A stretch of 64,000 nt of DNA from Streptomyces abikoensis (GTDB taxonomy: Bacteria > Actinomycetota > Actinomycetes > Streptomycetales > Streptomycetaceae). The notes beneath the pieces are model-generated. The model was given only the letters and a program-made list of their open reading frames with translations, searched no databases and had not been told where the DNA came from. The number at the start of each line of letters is the position of its first letter. The stretch's first letter is position 1. The DNA is taken from the NCBI RefSeq assembly GCF_014648775.1, contig NZ_BMRT01000003.1:124001-188000 (forward strand), written 5' to 3'. Below, in pieces: positions 48,782-57,680 of this stretch. The translations under genes and the position numbers were made by a program.

Positions 48782-49888
48782 TCAGCCCAGCGGGTGCATC
48801 CAGCCGTGGGCGTCCTCGGTGACGCCGGTCTGGACCGCCAGCAGCGCCTTGCGGAGGTTCATGGTGACCTCGCCGGGCTCGCCGTCGCCCTGGGTCCACT
48901 CGCCGCCCGTCGACTTCACGTGCCCGACGGGGGTGATCACCGCGGCCGTGCCGCAGGCGAAGACCTCGGTGAGGGTGCCGTTCTCGGTGTCGCGCTTCCA
49001 CTGGTCGGTGGAGACACGGCCCTCCTCGGACTCGTAGCCGAGGTCCTTGGCGATGGTCAGCAGCGAGTCACGGGTGACGCCGGCCAGCAGCGAACCGGTC
49101 AGCTCCGGCGTGACGATCCGGGGCTTCTCGCCGTCGCGGCCCCCGTACACGAAGTACAGGTTCATGCCGCCCATTTCCTCGACCCACTTGTGCTCCAGCG
49201 CGTCCAGCCAGACGACCTGGTCGCAGCCCTTCTCGGCCGCCTCGGCCTGGGCGAGGAGGGAGGCCGCGTAGTTGCCGCCGGTCTTGGCGAAGCCCATGCC
49301 GCCGGGGACGGCGCGGACGTAGTTCTCGGACAGCCACACGGAGACGGGCTTGACGCCACCGGGGAAGTACGGGCCGGCCGGGGAGGCGATCACGATGAAG
49401 AGGTACTCGTTGGCGGGCTTCACCCCGAGGCCGACCTCGGTCGCGATCATGAAGGGGCGCAGATAGAGGGAGGCCTCGCCGCCGTGCGCCGGGACCCATG
49501 CCTTGTCCTGGCGGACCAGGACGTCGCAGGCCTCGATGAAGGTCTCGACCGGCAGCTCGGGCATGGCGAGCCGGCGGGCGGAGGCCTGGAAGCGCCGGGC
49601 GTTGGCGTCGGGGCGGAAGGTGGCGACCGAGCCGTCGGGGCGGCGGTAGGCCTTGAGACCCTCGAAGATCTCCTGCGCGTAGTGGAGGGTCATGTTGGCC
49701 GGGTCGATGGACAGCGGCGCGTACGGGGTGAGCTGGGCGTCGTGCCAGCCGCGGCCCTCGGTCCACTTGATGGTCACCATGTGGTCGGTGAAGTGGCGGC
49801 CGAATCCGGGGTTCGCCAGGATCCGCTCGCGCTCCGCGTCGGAGAGCGGGTGCGAGGAGGGCTTGAGCTCGATCGTGGGCGTCGTCAT
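48782..49888 (-). CDS. ilvE: Branched-chain amino acid aminotransferase
   Basis: A 368-aa fold-type IV PLP enzyme converting branched-chain keto acids to Val, Leu and Ile. Motifs: [66 protein letters not shown] with the PLP-Lys in FAKTGG..., [11 protein letters not shown], and [17 protein letters not shown] chose ATG 49888 with GAAGGA upstream. Co-oriented with leuB (192 bp upstream) and cimA; part of a branched-chain amino acid region. Confidence 0.96.
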   Translation of the reverse strand: MTTPTIELKPSSHPLSDAERERILANPGFGRHFTDHMVTIKWTEGRGWHDAQLTPYAPLSIDPANMTLHYAQEIFEGLKAYRRPDGSVATFRPDANARRFQASARRLAMPELPVETFIEACDVLVRQDKAWVPAHGGEASLYLRPFMIATEVGLGVKPANEYLFIVIASPAGPYFPGGVKPVSVWLSENYVRAVPGGMGFAKTGGNYAASLLAQAEAAEKGCDQVVWLDALEHKWVEEMGGMNLYFVYGGRDGEKPRIVTPELTGSLLAGVTRDSLLTIAKDLGYESEEGRVSTDQWKRDTENGTLTEVFACGTAAVITPVGHVKSTGGEWTQGDGEPGEVTMNLRKALLAVQTGVTEDAHGWMHPLG

Positions 49889-50080
49889 GAATGCGTGTCC
49901 TTCACCTTGGTAGTGGCGGACCGCGCTCACGTCGCCCCGAGGGCATCGGGACGTCCGAGCTTCTTCGCCTCAATCGCGGCCCCACGTTCGATTATCGCTC
50001 GTGAGGGGCCCGACGGAAAATGTGCGCGCGGCCGGTAATCGACGGTGATATCCGGTCGCGCGCGGAAACGCGGACCGGTA

Positions 50081-51136
50081 TCAGCCGGTATGTACGGATG
50101 CGAGTACGCGCGATACGAGCGCGTCGCCCACCTGGTCGGTGGTGCGTACCACGCTGCCGCGCCCGGCGATGTCCTCGGCGACGGCCGTCTCGACGCGCGC
50201 CGCCTCCGCCTCGTACCCGAGGTGGCGCAGCAGGAGCGCCACCGAGAGGACCGTGGCGGTGGGGTCGGCCTTGCCGGTGCCCGCGATGTCGGGCGCGGAG
50301 CCGTGGACCGGCTCGAACATCGAGGGGAAGGCCCCGGTGGGGTTGATGTTGCCGGACGCGGCGAGCCCGATGCCGCCGGTGACGGCGGCGGCCAGGTCGG
50401 TGAGGATGTCGCCGAAGAGGTTGTCGGTGACGATGACGTCGAAGCGCTCCGGCTGGGTGACGAAGAAGATCGTCGCGGCGTCGACGTGCAGGTAGTCGGT
50501 GGTGACCTCGGGGTACTCGCGGCCGACGCGGTCGAAGATCCTCTTCCAGAGGTGCCCGGCGTGGACGAGGACGTTGTTCTTGTGGACGAGGGTCAGCTTC
50601 CGGCGGGGGCGGGCCTGGGCGCGCTCGTAGGCGTCGCGGACCACGCGCTCCACTCCGTAGGCGGTGTTGACGCTGACCTCGGTGGCGACCTCGGCGGGGG
50701 TGCCGGTGCGCAGCGAGCCGCCGTTGCCGGTGTAGGGGCCCTCGGTGCCCTCGCGGACGACGACGAAGTCGATCTCGGGGCGGCCGGCGAGGGGGCTGAC
50801 CGTGTGGGGGAACAGCTTCGACGGACGCAGATTGACGTAGTGGTCGAAGGCGAAGCGCAGCTTCAGCAGCAGCCCTCGCTCCAGGACGCCGGAGGGCACC
50901 GTCGGGTCGCCGATCGCGCCCAGCAGGATCGCGTCGTGCTGTTCGAGGGAGGCCAGCTCGGCGTCGGGCAGGGTCTCGCCGGTGGCGTGCCAGCGGCGGG
51001 CGCCGAGATCGTACTCCCGGGTCTCCAGCTTGACGTCCGAAGGGAGCACGGAGTCAAGAACCTTGAGGCCCTGGGCCACGACCTCGGGGCCGATGCCGTC
51101 ACCGGGGATCACTGCGAGACGAATGCTGCGAGACAT
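50081..51136 (-). CDS. leuB: 3-isopropylmalate dehydrogenase
   Basis: A 351-aa metal- and NAD-dependent decarboxylating dehydrogenase of leucine synthesis. It begins [23 protein letters not shown], has [44 protein letters not shown] (metal-binding Asp) and [22 protein letters not shown] 51136 with AGGAG about 12 nt upstream. A hairpin (50047-50082, about GATA.CCGGTC/GACCGGTATC) overlaps the stop codon and could be its terminator. Confidence 0.96.
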   Translation of the reverse strand: MSRSIRLAVIPGDGIGPEVVAQGLKVLDSVLPSDVKLETREYDLGARRWHATGETLPDAELASLEQHDAILLGAIGDPTVPSGVLERGLLLKLRFAFDHYVNLRPSKLFPHTVSPLAGRPEIDFVVVREGTEGPYTGNGGSLRTGTPAEVATEVSVNTAYGVERVVRDAYERAQARPRRKLTLVHKNNVLVHAGHLWKRIFDRVGREYPEVTTDYLHVDAATIFFVTQPERFDVIVTDNLFGDILTDLAAAVTGGIGLAASGNINPTGAFPSMFEPVHGSAPDIAGTGKADPTATVLSVALLLRHLGYEAEAARVETAVAEDIAGRGSVVRTTDQVGDALVSRVLASVHTG

Positions 51137-51266
51137 ACCGGGACCGTACTCCTGTGTCCCGCCTGATGACACACTCCGTCCGCGATATGGACACATTGCC
51201 AGCCGGACAGGCCACATTCACCGAAAGTACGTGTCCGGGCCGCCCGCTCCTGGCACTTTTTCCGAC

Positions 51267-52931
51267 ATGGACACACCACGAGTAGGCATCCCCGACCGTC
51301 TCGCGCGCGACATGACGATGGCCGAGCAGCACGAGTACCTGCGCGGCAGGTTCACCCGGCGCGGGCTGCTGCGCGCGAGCGCCGTGACGGCCGGCGCGGT
51401 CGCGGGCACCGGGCTGCTGGGGGCGGGCGCCCCCGCCGCGTTCGCCGGGGGCGGCGGCACCGCGCGGCCCCTCTCCCCCACGCTGATCACCACTCCCGCG
51501 ACCGCGAGAGTCGACGGCTCGCTCGTCGCGCCGTTCGGGCGGCACCTGGCCTTCGGGGCCGACCCGAAGACGCAGATGCGGATCTCCTGGCAGGTGCCGT
51601 TCGCGGTCAAGCGGCCGTTCGTCCGCGTCGGCCTCAAGCCCTGGGACCTCAGCCGGCGCATCCCCGCCGAGCTCCGCACGCTCCACACCCCGCCCCTGAG
51701 CAAGAAGCTCCCGGCCGTCGACCAGGTCTACCTCCACGCCGCCCTGGACGGTCTGACCCCCGGCCAGACCTACTACTACGGCGTCGGCCACGACGGCTTC
51801 GACCCCGCCGACACCCGGCACTTCGCGACCGTCGGCACCTTCGCCACGGCGCCCGAGCGGTCCGAGCGGTTCGTCTTCACGGCCTTCGGCGACCAGGGCG
51901 TCAGCTACCACGCCCTCGCCAACGACCAGCTGATCCTCGGTCAGAACCCGGTCTTCCACCTCCACGCGGGCGACATCTGCTACGCCGACGACAGCGGCTC
52001 CGGCAAGCCGACGGACGTCTACGACGCCCGCACGTGGGACCAGTTCCTCGCCCAGACCGAGACCGTGGCCTCGCGGGTGCCCTGGATGGTGACCACGGGC
52101 AACCACGACATGGAGGCCTGGTACTCCCCCAACGGCTACGGCGGCCAGAGCGCCCGCTGGACGCTGCCGGACAACGGCTTCGACGCCCGGAACTCGCCGG
52201 GCGTCTACTCCTTCGTCTACGGCAATGTGGGCGTCGTCGCGCTGGACGCCAACGACGTCTCGTACGAGATCACCGCCAACACCGGCTACAGCGACGGCCG
52301 GCAGACACGCTGGCTCGACCGGCGGCTGCGGGAGCTGCGCGAGCGGCGCGACGTCGACTTCATCGTGGTCTTCTTCCACCACTGCGCCTTCTCCACGACC
52401 AACGGCCACGCCTCGGACGGCGGGGTGCGCGACCTGTGGGTACCGCTGTTCGAGAAGCACCAGGTGGATCTGGTGATCAACGGCCACAACCACGTCTACG
52501 AGCGCACCGACGCGATAAAGCGCGGCAGGGTGGCGAAGCGGGTGCCGATCGGCGACTCCGTCGACTCCTCACGGGACGGCATCGTGTACGTCACCGCGGG
52601 CGGCGCCGGGAAGTCGCTCTACGACTTCCCGGTGCCCGACAGCTACGAGGGCCATGTGAAGGACGTGGACTCCGTGGCCAGCTACCACTGGGCCAAGGGC
52701 CGGGTGAAGGCCAAGGAGACGGTGGAGTGGTCGCGGGTGCGCTATACGGGCTACTCGTTCCTGGCGGTCGAGTCGGAGCCGGGCCGGCACCCCAGGCTCA
52801 CGGTGACGGCGCTGGCGGAGAGCGGCGCCCGGGTGGACCGCTTCGAGGTGACGCGGAGCGGAGCCGAGAAGGAACAGCACAGCGAGGTCACCCGTCCCGC
52901 GCGGGAGGACGAGGACGACCGGGGCCGGTGA
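51267..52931 (+). CDS. Tat-exported purple-acid-phosphatase-like metallophosphoesterase
   Basis: A 554-aa secreted enzyme. A Tat signal (FTRRGLLRASAVTAGAVAG, residues about 29-60) precedes an N-terminal fibronectin-like domain (LRISWQVPF region, DGLTPGQTYYYGVGH) and a calcineurin-like metallophosphoesterase core: AFGDQG, HAGDICYAD, TTGNHDM (GNHD), FFHHCAF and NGHNHVYER. All metal ligands of the PAP group are recognisable. It hydrolyses phosphate esters outside the cell. Divergent from leuB; converges with a 50-aa gene. Confidence 0.93.
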   Translation: MDTPRVGIPDRLARDMTMAEQHEYLRGRFTRRGLLRASAVTAGAVAGTGLLGAGAPAAFAGGGGTARPLSPTLITTPATARVDGSLVAPFGRHLAFGADPKTQMRISWQVPFAVKRPFVRVGLKPWDLSRRIPAELRTLHTPPLSKKLPAVDQVYLHAALDGLTPGQTYYYGVGHDGFDPADTRHFATVGTFATAPERSERFVFTAFGDQGVSYHALANDQLILGQNPVFHLHAGDICYADDSGSGKPTDVYDARTWDQFLAQTETVASRVPWMVTTGNHDMEAWYSPNGYGGQSARWTLPDNGFDARNSPGVYSFVYGNVGVVALDANDVSYEITANTGYSDGRQTRWLDRRLRELRERRDVDFIVVFFHHCAFSTTNGHASDGGVRDLWVPLFEKHQVDLVINGHNHVYERTDAIKRGRVAKRVPIGDSVDSSRDGIVYVTAGGAGKSLYDFPVPDSYEGHVKDVDSVASYHWAKGRVKAKETVEWSRVRYTGYSFLAVESEPGRHPRLTVTALAESGARVDRFEVTRSGAEKEQHSEVTRPAREDEDDRGR

Positions 52932-52934
52932 CTC

Positions 52935-52978
52935 AGTGACCGGTGACGCCGCCGTTAGTGACCGGTGACGCCGCCGTT
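52935..52978. repeat. Tandem duplication of 22 bp
   Basis: AGTGACCGGTGACGCCGCCGTT-type unit at 52935-52956 is repeated exactly at 52957-52978. It spans the 3' end of the 50-aa gene and its duplication creates a new copy of its last codons beyond the stop. Confidence 0.85.
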
Positions 52979-53107
52979 GTCGCGGCGGTCGAGCGCGCGC
53001 TGGAGCGCGGCGGCGGCGTTGGCCCGGTCGGTCTGACGGGCGGCGCTGTCGGCCGCGCGGGCGGCGCGGCGGATCCGGCGGGCGGAACGGACGGCGGTCT
53101 CGGGCAT
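52955..53107 (-). CDS. 50-aa Arg/Ala-rich protein
   Basis: A 50-aa protein from ATG 53107 with GAGGAG 8 nt upstream, a strong ribosome site. It reads PETAVRSARRIRRAARAADSA, then ARQTDRANAAAALQRALDRRDNGGVTGH: a single amphipathic, strongly basic helix. Codons are nearly all G/C-ending. No domain is known. It may be a small nucleic-acid- or membrane-binding protein. An AT-rich stretch (about 53302-53337) upstream probably holds the promoter. The stop lies inside a tandem 22-bp repeat. Confidence 0.65.
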   Translation of the reverse strand: MPETAVRSARRIRRAARAADSAARQTDRANAAAALQRALDRRDNGGVTGH

Positions 53108-53416
53108 GGTCACGTCTCCTCTGCTGGGCCCCGGGCGGGGGCGGGCGAGCGGGAAGCGAGAAGGATCGAAAAGCCGGGAGAAGGGCGGGGGCCGGGGTGC
53201 CGCAGGGGTCACCTGCGCGGGGCACCGGGCCGCGTCCGCCGTCGCTCGATGGAGCGGGACGTTCGGCTCCCTCCACGCTAGGTCAGGGCCCGGCGTGGTG
53301 TCTCCACTATTACTCGGACTTCCTACTATCTGAGACAGCGACACCGCCCGCGACACGACGCCGCCCCCGCCCGGCTGGGGGGCCGGACGGGGGCGGGGCT
53401 CAGGCGCGGGCCAGGA
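53108..53416. other. Intergenic region before the 50-aa gene
   Basis: No gene seen in 309 bp. An unusually AT-rich patch at about 53302-53337 (CACTATTACTC, CCTACTATCTGAG) stands out and is the likely promoter of the 50-aa gene. The part from 53363 is the pruA terminator. Confidence 0.5.
53363..53394 (-). terminator. Terminator of putA-pruA
   Basis: A 13-bp GC stem (53363-53375 with 53382-53394, one mismatch) with a 6-nt loop, 23 bp after the pruA stop. Confidence 0.65.
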
Positions 53417-55048
53417 TCAGCCCATGTGCGGGTAGCGGTAGTCGGTCGGCGGGACCAGGGTCTCCTTGATCGACCGGGTGGACACCCAGCGCTGGAGGTT
53501 GCTCGCGGCACCGGCCTTGTCGTTGGTGCCGGAGGCGCGGCCGCCGCCGAAGGGCTGCTGGCCGACGACGGCGCCCGTCGACTTGTCGTTGATGTAGAAG
53601 TTGCCCGCGGCGAAGCGGAGCTTCTCCATCGCGTCGGCGGCCGCGGCGCGGTCACCGGCGATGATCGAGCCGGTCAGGGCGTAGGCCGAGACGGACTCCA
53701 TCTGGGCGAGCATCGCGTCGAAGTCGGCGTCCTCGTAGACGTGGACGGCGAGGATCGGGCCGAAGTACTCGGTCGTGAAGACCTCGTTCTCCGGGTCGGT
53801 GCACTCGATGACGGTCGGGCGGACGAAGTAGCCCACCGAGTCGTCGTACGTGCCACCGGCGACGATCGTGCAGGTGGAGTCCTCCTTGGCGCGGTCGATG
53901 GCGGCCTTGTTCTTGGCGAAGGCACGCTCGTCGATGACGGCGCCGATGAAGTGCGACAGGTCGGTGACGTCACCCATGGTGATGCCGTCGACCTCGGCCG
54001 CGAACTCCTCCTTGAAGCCGTCCTCCCAGATGGAGCGCGGGATGTAGGCGCGCGAGGAGGCGGAGCACTTCTGGCCCTGGAACTCGAAGGAGCCGCGGGT
54101 CAGCGCGGTCTTCAGGATGGCGCGGTCGGCGCTCGGGTGGGCGACGACGAAGTCCTTGCCGCCGGTCTCGCCGACCAGGCGCGGGTAGGAGCGGTACTTC
54201 TCGATGTTGTTGCCGACCGTCTTCCACAGGTACTGGAAGGTCTTGGTCGAGCCGGTGAAGTGGATGCCGGCCAGCTCGGGGTGGTTCAGAGCCACCTCGG
54301 AGACGGCGATGCCGTCACCGGTCACCAGGTTGATGACGCCCTTGGGCAGGCCGGCCTCCTCCAGCAGCCGCATCAGCAGCACGGCGGAGTGGGTCTGCGT
54401 GGGGGACGGCTTCCAGACGACCACGTTGCCCATGAGGGCCGGGGCGGTCGGCAGGTTGCCGGCGATGGCGGTGAAGTTGAAGGGCGTGATCGCGTAGACG
54501 AAGCCCTCCAGCGGCCGGTGGTCGCTGCGGTTCCACACGCCGGCGGAGTTGGCGACCGGCTGCTCGGCGAGGATCTGGCGCGCGAAGTGCACGTTGAAGC
54601 GCCAGAAGTCGACGAGCTCGCAGGGCGTGTCGATCTCGGCCTGCTGCGCGGTCTTGGACTGGCCCAGCATGGTGGAGGCGGCCAGCGTCTCGCGCCAGGG
54701 GCCGGCCAGCAGCTCGGCGGCGCGCAGGATGATCGCGGCGCGGTCGTCGAAGGACATCGCGCGCCACGCCGGGGCGGCGGCCAGGGCGGCGTCGATCGCG
54801 TCCTGGGCGTCCTGCTCGGTGGCGTTGCGGTACGTGCCGATCACGGCGGCGTGGTTGTGCGGCTGGACGACCTTGAAGGCCTCGCCGCCGCCCATCCGCT
54901 TCTCACCGTTGATCGTCATCGGCAGATCGATGGGGTTGGCCGCCAGCTCCTTGAGCTTGGCCTCCAGCCGGGCGCGCTCGGGGGAACCGGGGGCGTAGGT
55001 GTGCACCGGCTCGTTGACCGGGGCGGGGACCTGGGTCACAGCGTCCAT
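53417..55048 (-). CDS. pruA: L-glutamate gamma-semialdehyde dehydrogenase
   Basis: A 543-aa aldehyde dehydrogenase, the second step of proline catabolism, making glutamate. Family motifs are FVYAITPFNFTAIAGNLPTAPAL, VVWKPSPTQ, HFTGSTKTFQYLW, the general base in LVGETGGKDFV and the nucleophile Cys in FEFQGQKCSASSRAYI. ALTGSIIAGD and YINDKSTGAVVGQQPFGG follow at the C-terminus. Lies 44 bp after putA. Separate, not fused to proline dehydrogenase as in E. coli PutA. Confidence 0.96.
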   Translation of the reverse strand: MDAVTQVPAPVNEPVHTYAPGSPERARLEAKLKELAANPIDLPMTINGEKRMGGGEAFKVVQPHNHAAVIGTYRNATEQDAQDAIDAALAAAPAWRAMSFDDRAAIILRAAELLAGPWRETLAASTMLGQSKTAQQAEIDTPCELVDFWRFNVHFARQILAEQPVANSAGVWNRSDHRPLEGFVYAITPFNFTAIAGNLPTAPALMGNVVVWKPSPTQTHSAVLLMRLLEEAGLPKGVINLVTGDGIAVSEVALNHPELAGIHFTGSTKTFQYLWKTVGNNIEKYRSYPRLVGETGGKDFVVAHPSADRAILKTALTRGSFEFQGQKCSASSRAYIPRSIWEDGFKEEFAAEVDGITMGDVTDLSHFIGAVIDERAFAKNKAAIDRAKEDSTCTIVAGGTYDDSVGYFVRPTVIECTDPENEVFTTEYFGPILAVHVYEDADFDAMLAQMESVSAYALTGSIIAGDRAAAADAMEKLRFAAGNFYINDKSTGAVVGQQPFGGGRASGTNDKAGAASNLQRWVSTRSIKETLVPPTDYRYPHMG

Positions 55049-55092
55049 GAGTTCCGTGTCTCCTTCGGGGCTTGACGGGGGTGTCGGGGGGC

Positions 55093-56019
55093 TCAGCCCT
55101 TGGTGAGGATCGAGCGGGCGAAGAACAGCAGGTTGGCCGGCTTCTCGGCGAGGCGGCGCATGAAGTAGCCGTACCAGTCGGTGCCGTACGCGGTGTAGAC
55201 GCGCATGCGGTGGCCCTCGGCCGCCAGCCGGATGTGCTCTTCACTGCGGATGCCGTAGAGCATCTGGAATTCGTACTCGTCCGGATTGCGACCTGCCTGC
55301 CTGGCCAGCTCCTGCGTGATGGCGATCAGACGGGGGTCGTGCGAACCGATCATCGGGTAGCCCGAGCCCGCCATGAGGATCTTGACGATCCGCACGAACG
55401 CCTTGTCGATCTCGGCCTTGTCCTGGTACGCGACGGAGGCGGGCTCCTTGTACGCACCCTTCACGATACGCACCCGGCTGCCGGCCGCGGCGAGCCGGCG
55501 GGCGTCGTCCTCGGTGCGGAAGAGGTAGGCCTGGATGACGCACCCGGTCTTCGGGAAGTCCTTCCGCAGCTCCTCGTGGATGGCGAACATGGAGTCCAGC
55601 GTCGTGTGGTCCTCGGCGTCCAGGGTGACCGTGGTGCCTATGGCGTCGGCGGCCTCGACGACCGGGCGGACGTTGGCGAGGGCCAGCTCGTGGCCGCCCT
55701 CCAGGGCCTGGCCGAACATGGAGAGCTTGACCGACATCTCGGCCTTCTCGCCGAGGCCGAGCTCCTTGAGCCGGTCGATCAGCTCCAGATAGGCGTCGCG
55801 CGCCGCGTACGACTGCTCGACGGTGGTGATGTCCTCGCCCACCACGTCGAGGGTGACCTCGAGGCCCTTCGCCGCCGCGTCCTCCACGATCGGGATGACC
55901 TGGCCGACGGTCTCGCCGGCGATGAAGCGGTCGACGACCTGCTTGGTGCCCGGGGCGGCCGAGACGAAACGGCGCATCTTGTCGCTGCGGGACGCGGCGA
56001 GGATCACGGGACCCAGCAT
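55093..56019 (-). CDS. putA: Proline dehydrogenase (monofunctional)
   Basis: A 308-aa FAD-dependent TIM-barrel enzyme oxidising proline to pyrroline-5-carboxylate at the membrane. It begins LGPVILAASRSDKMRRFV, has VTLDVVGEDITTVEQSYAARDAY, AYLFRTEDDARRL, RIVKGAYKEPASVAY and the substrate-binding motif YGYFMRRLAEKPANLLFFARSI. ATG 56019 is preceded by GTGGAGGTGCCC, a near-perfect ribosome site. First gene of putA-pruA and divergent from a PucR-type regulator, which likely senses proline. Confidence 0.95.
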   Translation of the reverse strand: MLGPVILAASRSDKMRRFVSAAPGTKQVVDRFIAGETVGQVIPIVEDAAAKGLEVTLDVVGEDITTVEQSYAARDAYLELIDRLKELGLGEKAEMSVKLSMFGQALEGGHELALANVRPVVEAADAIGTTVTLDAEDHTTLDSMFAIHEELRKDFPKTGCVIQAYLFRTEDDARRLAAAGSRVRIVKGAYKEPASVAYQDKAEIDKAFVRIVKILMAGSGYPMIGSHDPRLIAITQELARQAGRNPDEYEFQMLYGIRSEEHIRLAAEGHRMRVYTAYGTDWYGYFMRRLAEKPANLLFFARSILTKG

Positions 56020-56198
56020 GGGCACCTCCACGATGAAGGCCGTCCCCACCTGGGGAGACGGCATAAGTGACTCATCGTGAAACGTAGAGTTCACGCCATC
56101 TCGCTGCCATCGACACCTGTCACGCATTCGTGGCCGGGATCTCAGACAGATGTATGACAATGATGGCCGACGAATACCCGAAAGGAGCGGGCCGCGGC

Positions 56199-57449
56199 AT
56201 GCGTGGCGAGTATCAGCACCTCGTGGACGAGATCTCCGCGGCGCTCGGCGTCCCCGCGACGCTCGAGGACCGCGACTTCGGCCTGATCGCCTTCGGCGCC
56301 CACGGCGGGGACGACGACGCCGACCTGATGATGGACCCGGTGCGCACCCGCTCGATCCTCCAGCGCCGCTCCACGGCGGCGGTCCGGGCCTGGTTCGAGG
56401 CGTTCGGCATCGCCCGGGCGCAGGCGCCGCTGCGCATCCCGCCGGACCCGGCGGCGGGGGTGTTCACCGGCCGCATCTGCCTGCCGGTGCGCCACGGCGG
56501 GGTGGTGCACGGCTACGTCTGGCTGCTGGACGACGAGCACCTGGCGGGCCTGGACCTGGGCGTCCCGTTCGCCGACCCCCGGCTCGCCCAGGCGGTGGAG
56601 ACGACCCACCGGATCGGCGCCCTGCTCGCGGCGGAGGCCCGGGCGGGCGCGGAGCTGGGCGAGCTGCTGCGGGACCTGCTGACCGCCCGGCCGGCGGCGG
56701 TGGAGGCGGCGCGCGGCGCGCTGCGGGAGGCCCTGGGCCCGGCGGCGGACGGGCCGCTGGCGCTCGTGGCGGTCGCCCCCTGGCAGACGGGTGACGGCGA
56801 AACGAGCCCGGAGGGTTCGGGCTCGGCGCTGGCGGAACGGTCCGGGGTGGCCGCGATGTGCGCGGTGCCGGGCGCGCTGCCCGACGGCTCGGCGGCCCTC
56901 GCGGCCCTGGTCCGGCTGCGGGCCGGCTCCGCGCCGGCCCCCGCCCGGGCCGTCGCCGACCGGCTGCTGCGCTCGCCGCGCGCCGGCCGGCCCGCGCCGG
57001 ACGGCGCGCCCGCCGGCGCCCCGCCCGGGCTCGCGGCGGCCGGTCTGGGCACGCCCCGGCGGGGGCTGGCGGAGCTGCCGGAAGCCTGGTCGGAGGCGCT
57101 GTCGGCGGCGCGTGCGGCCGGGGCGGAGCGGCGGCTGGGCCCGGTGGCGGAGTGGTCCGGCATCGGCCCGTACCGGGTGCTGACGGGGCTCGCCCCGGAG
57201 CGCGCGGCGGACCCGGCGGTGCTGCCGCTGCTGGAGGGCGCGCACACCGAGCTGGCCCGCACCGCCGAGGTCTACCTCGACTGCGCGGGCCAGGCGGGGC
57301 GCGCGGCGGCGGCCCTGGGCATCCACCGGCAGACGCTCTACTACCGGCTGGGCCGGGTGGAGCAGCTGACGGGCCTCGACCTGGACGACGGCGAGGACCG
57401 GCTGCTGCTCCACATGACGCTCAAGGCGGCCCGGCTGCGGCGCGGCTAG
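56199..57449 (+). CDS. PucR-type transcriptional regulator (PutR-like)
   Basis: A 416-aa regulator with an N-terminal sensory region (RGEYQHLVDEISAALGVPATLEDRDFGLIAFGAHGG) and a C-terminal PucR helix-turn-helix: AEVYLDCAGQAGRAAAALGIHRQTLYYRLGRVEQLTGLDLDDGEDRLLLHMTLKAARL. The middle is Ala/Pro/Arg-rich. I chose ATG 56199 (AAAGGAG about 12 nt upstream); in-frame ATGs at 56154 and 56163 are possible. Divergent from putA-pruA; such regulators activate proline use in actinobacteria, so PutR function is inferred. Confidence 0.87.
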   Translation: MRGEYQHLVDEISAALGVPATLEDRDFGLIAFGAHGGDDDADLMMDPVRTRSILQRRSTAAVRAWFEAFGIARAQAPLRIPPDPAAGVFTGRICLPVRHGGVVHGYVWLLDDEHLAGLDLGVPFADPRLAQAVETTHRIGALLAAEARAGAELGELLRDLLTARPAAVEAARGALREALGPAADGPLALVAVAPWQTGDGETSPEGSGSALAERSGVAAMCAVPGALPDGSAALAALVRLRAGSAPAPARAVADRLLRSPRAGRPAPDGAPAGAPPGLAAAGLGTPRRGLAELPEAWSEALSAARAAGAERRLGPVAEWSGIGPYRVLTGLAPERAADPAVLPLLEGAHTELARTAEVYLDCAGQAGRAAAALGIHRQTLYYRLGRVEQLTGLDLDDGEDRLLLHMTLKAARLRRG

Positions 57450-57637
57450 TCCCCGGTCGCGATGGCCTGTACGGGACACCCCCGGGCGGCCTCCTTGACG
57501 AGCGGGTCGCCCGCGCCGTCCTCCTTACCGGGCCGGACGAGGCCGAAGCCGTCGTCGTCCTGGTCGAAGACACTGGGCGCGGTCAGGGCGCACATGCCCG
57601 AGCCGATGCAGACGCCCGAATCGATGCTGACACGCAT
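57446..57637 (-). CDS. Ferredoxin ([3Fe-4S]/[4Fe-4S] type)
   Basis: A 63-aa ferredoxin: RVSIDSGVCIGSGMCALTAPSVF, then RPGKEDGAGDPLVKEAARGCPVQAIATGD. Cys residues are C-x5-C and a later CP, the pattern of ferredoxins that serve Streptomyces P450s. It follows the P450 gene by 43 bp and is likely its redox partner; no reductase lies nearby. GGAG is 7 nt before ATG 57637. Its end overlaps the PucR-gene end by 4 bp on the other strand. Confidence 0.93.
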   Translation of the reverse strand: MRVSIDSGVCIGSGMCALTAPSVFDQDDDGFGLVRPGKEDGAGDPLVKEAARGCPVQAIATGD

Positions 57638-57680
57638 GGCGGTGCTCCGTTCTTCGGTGGGATGCCGACAGTAGGACCGG

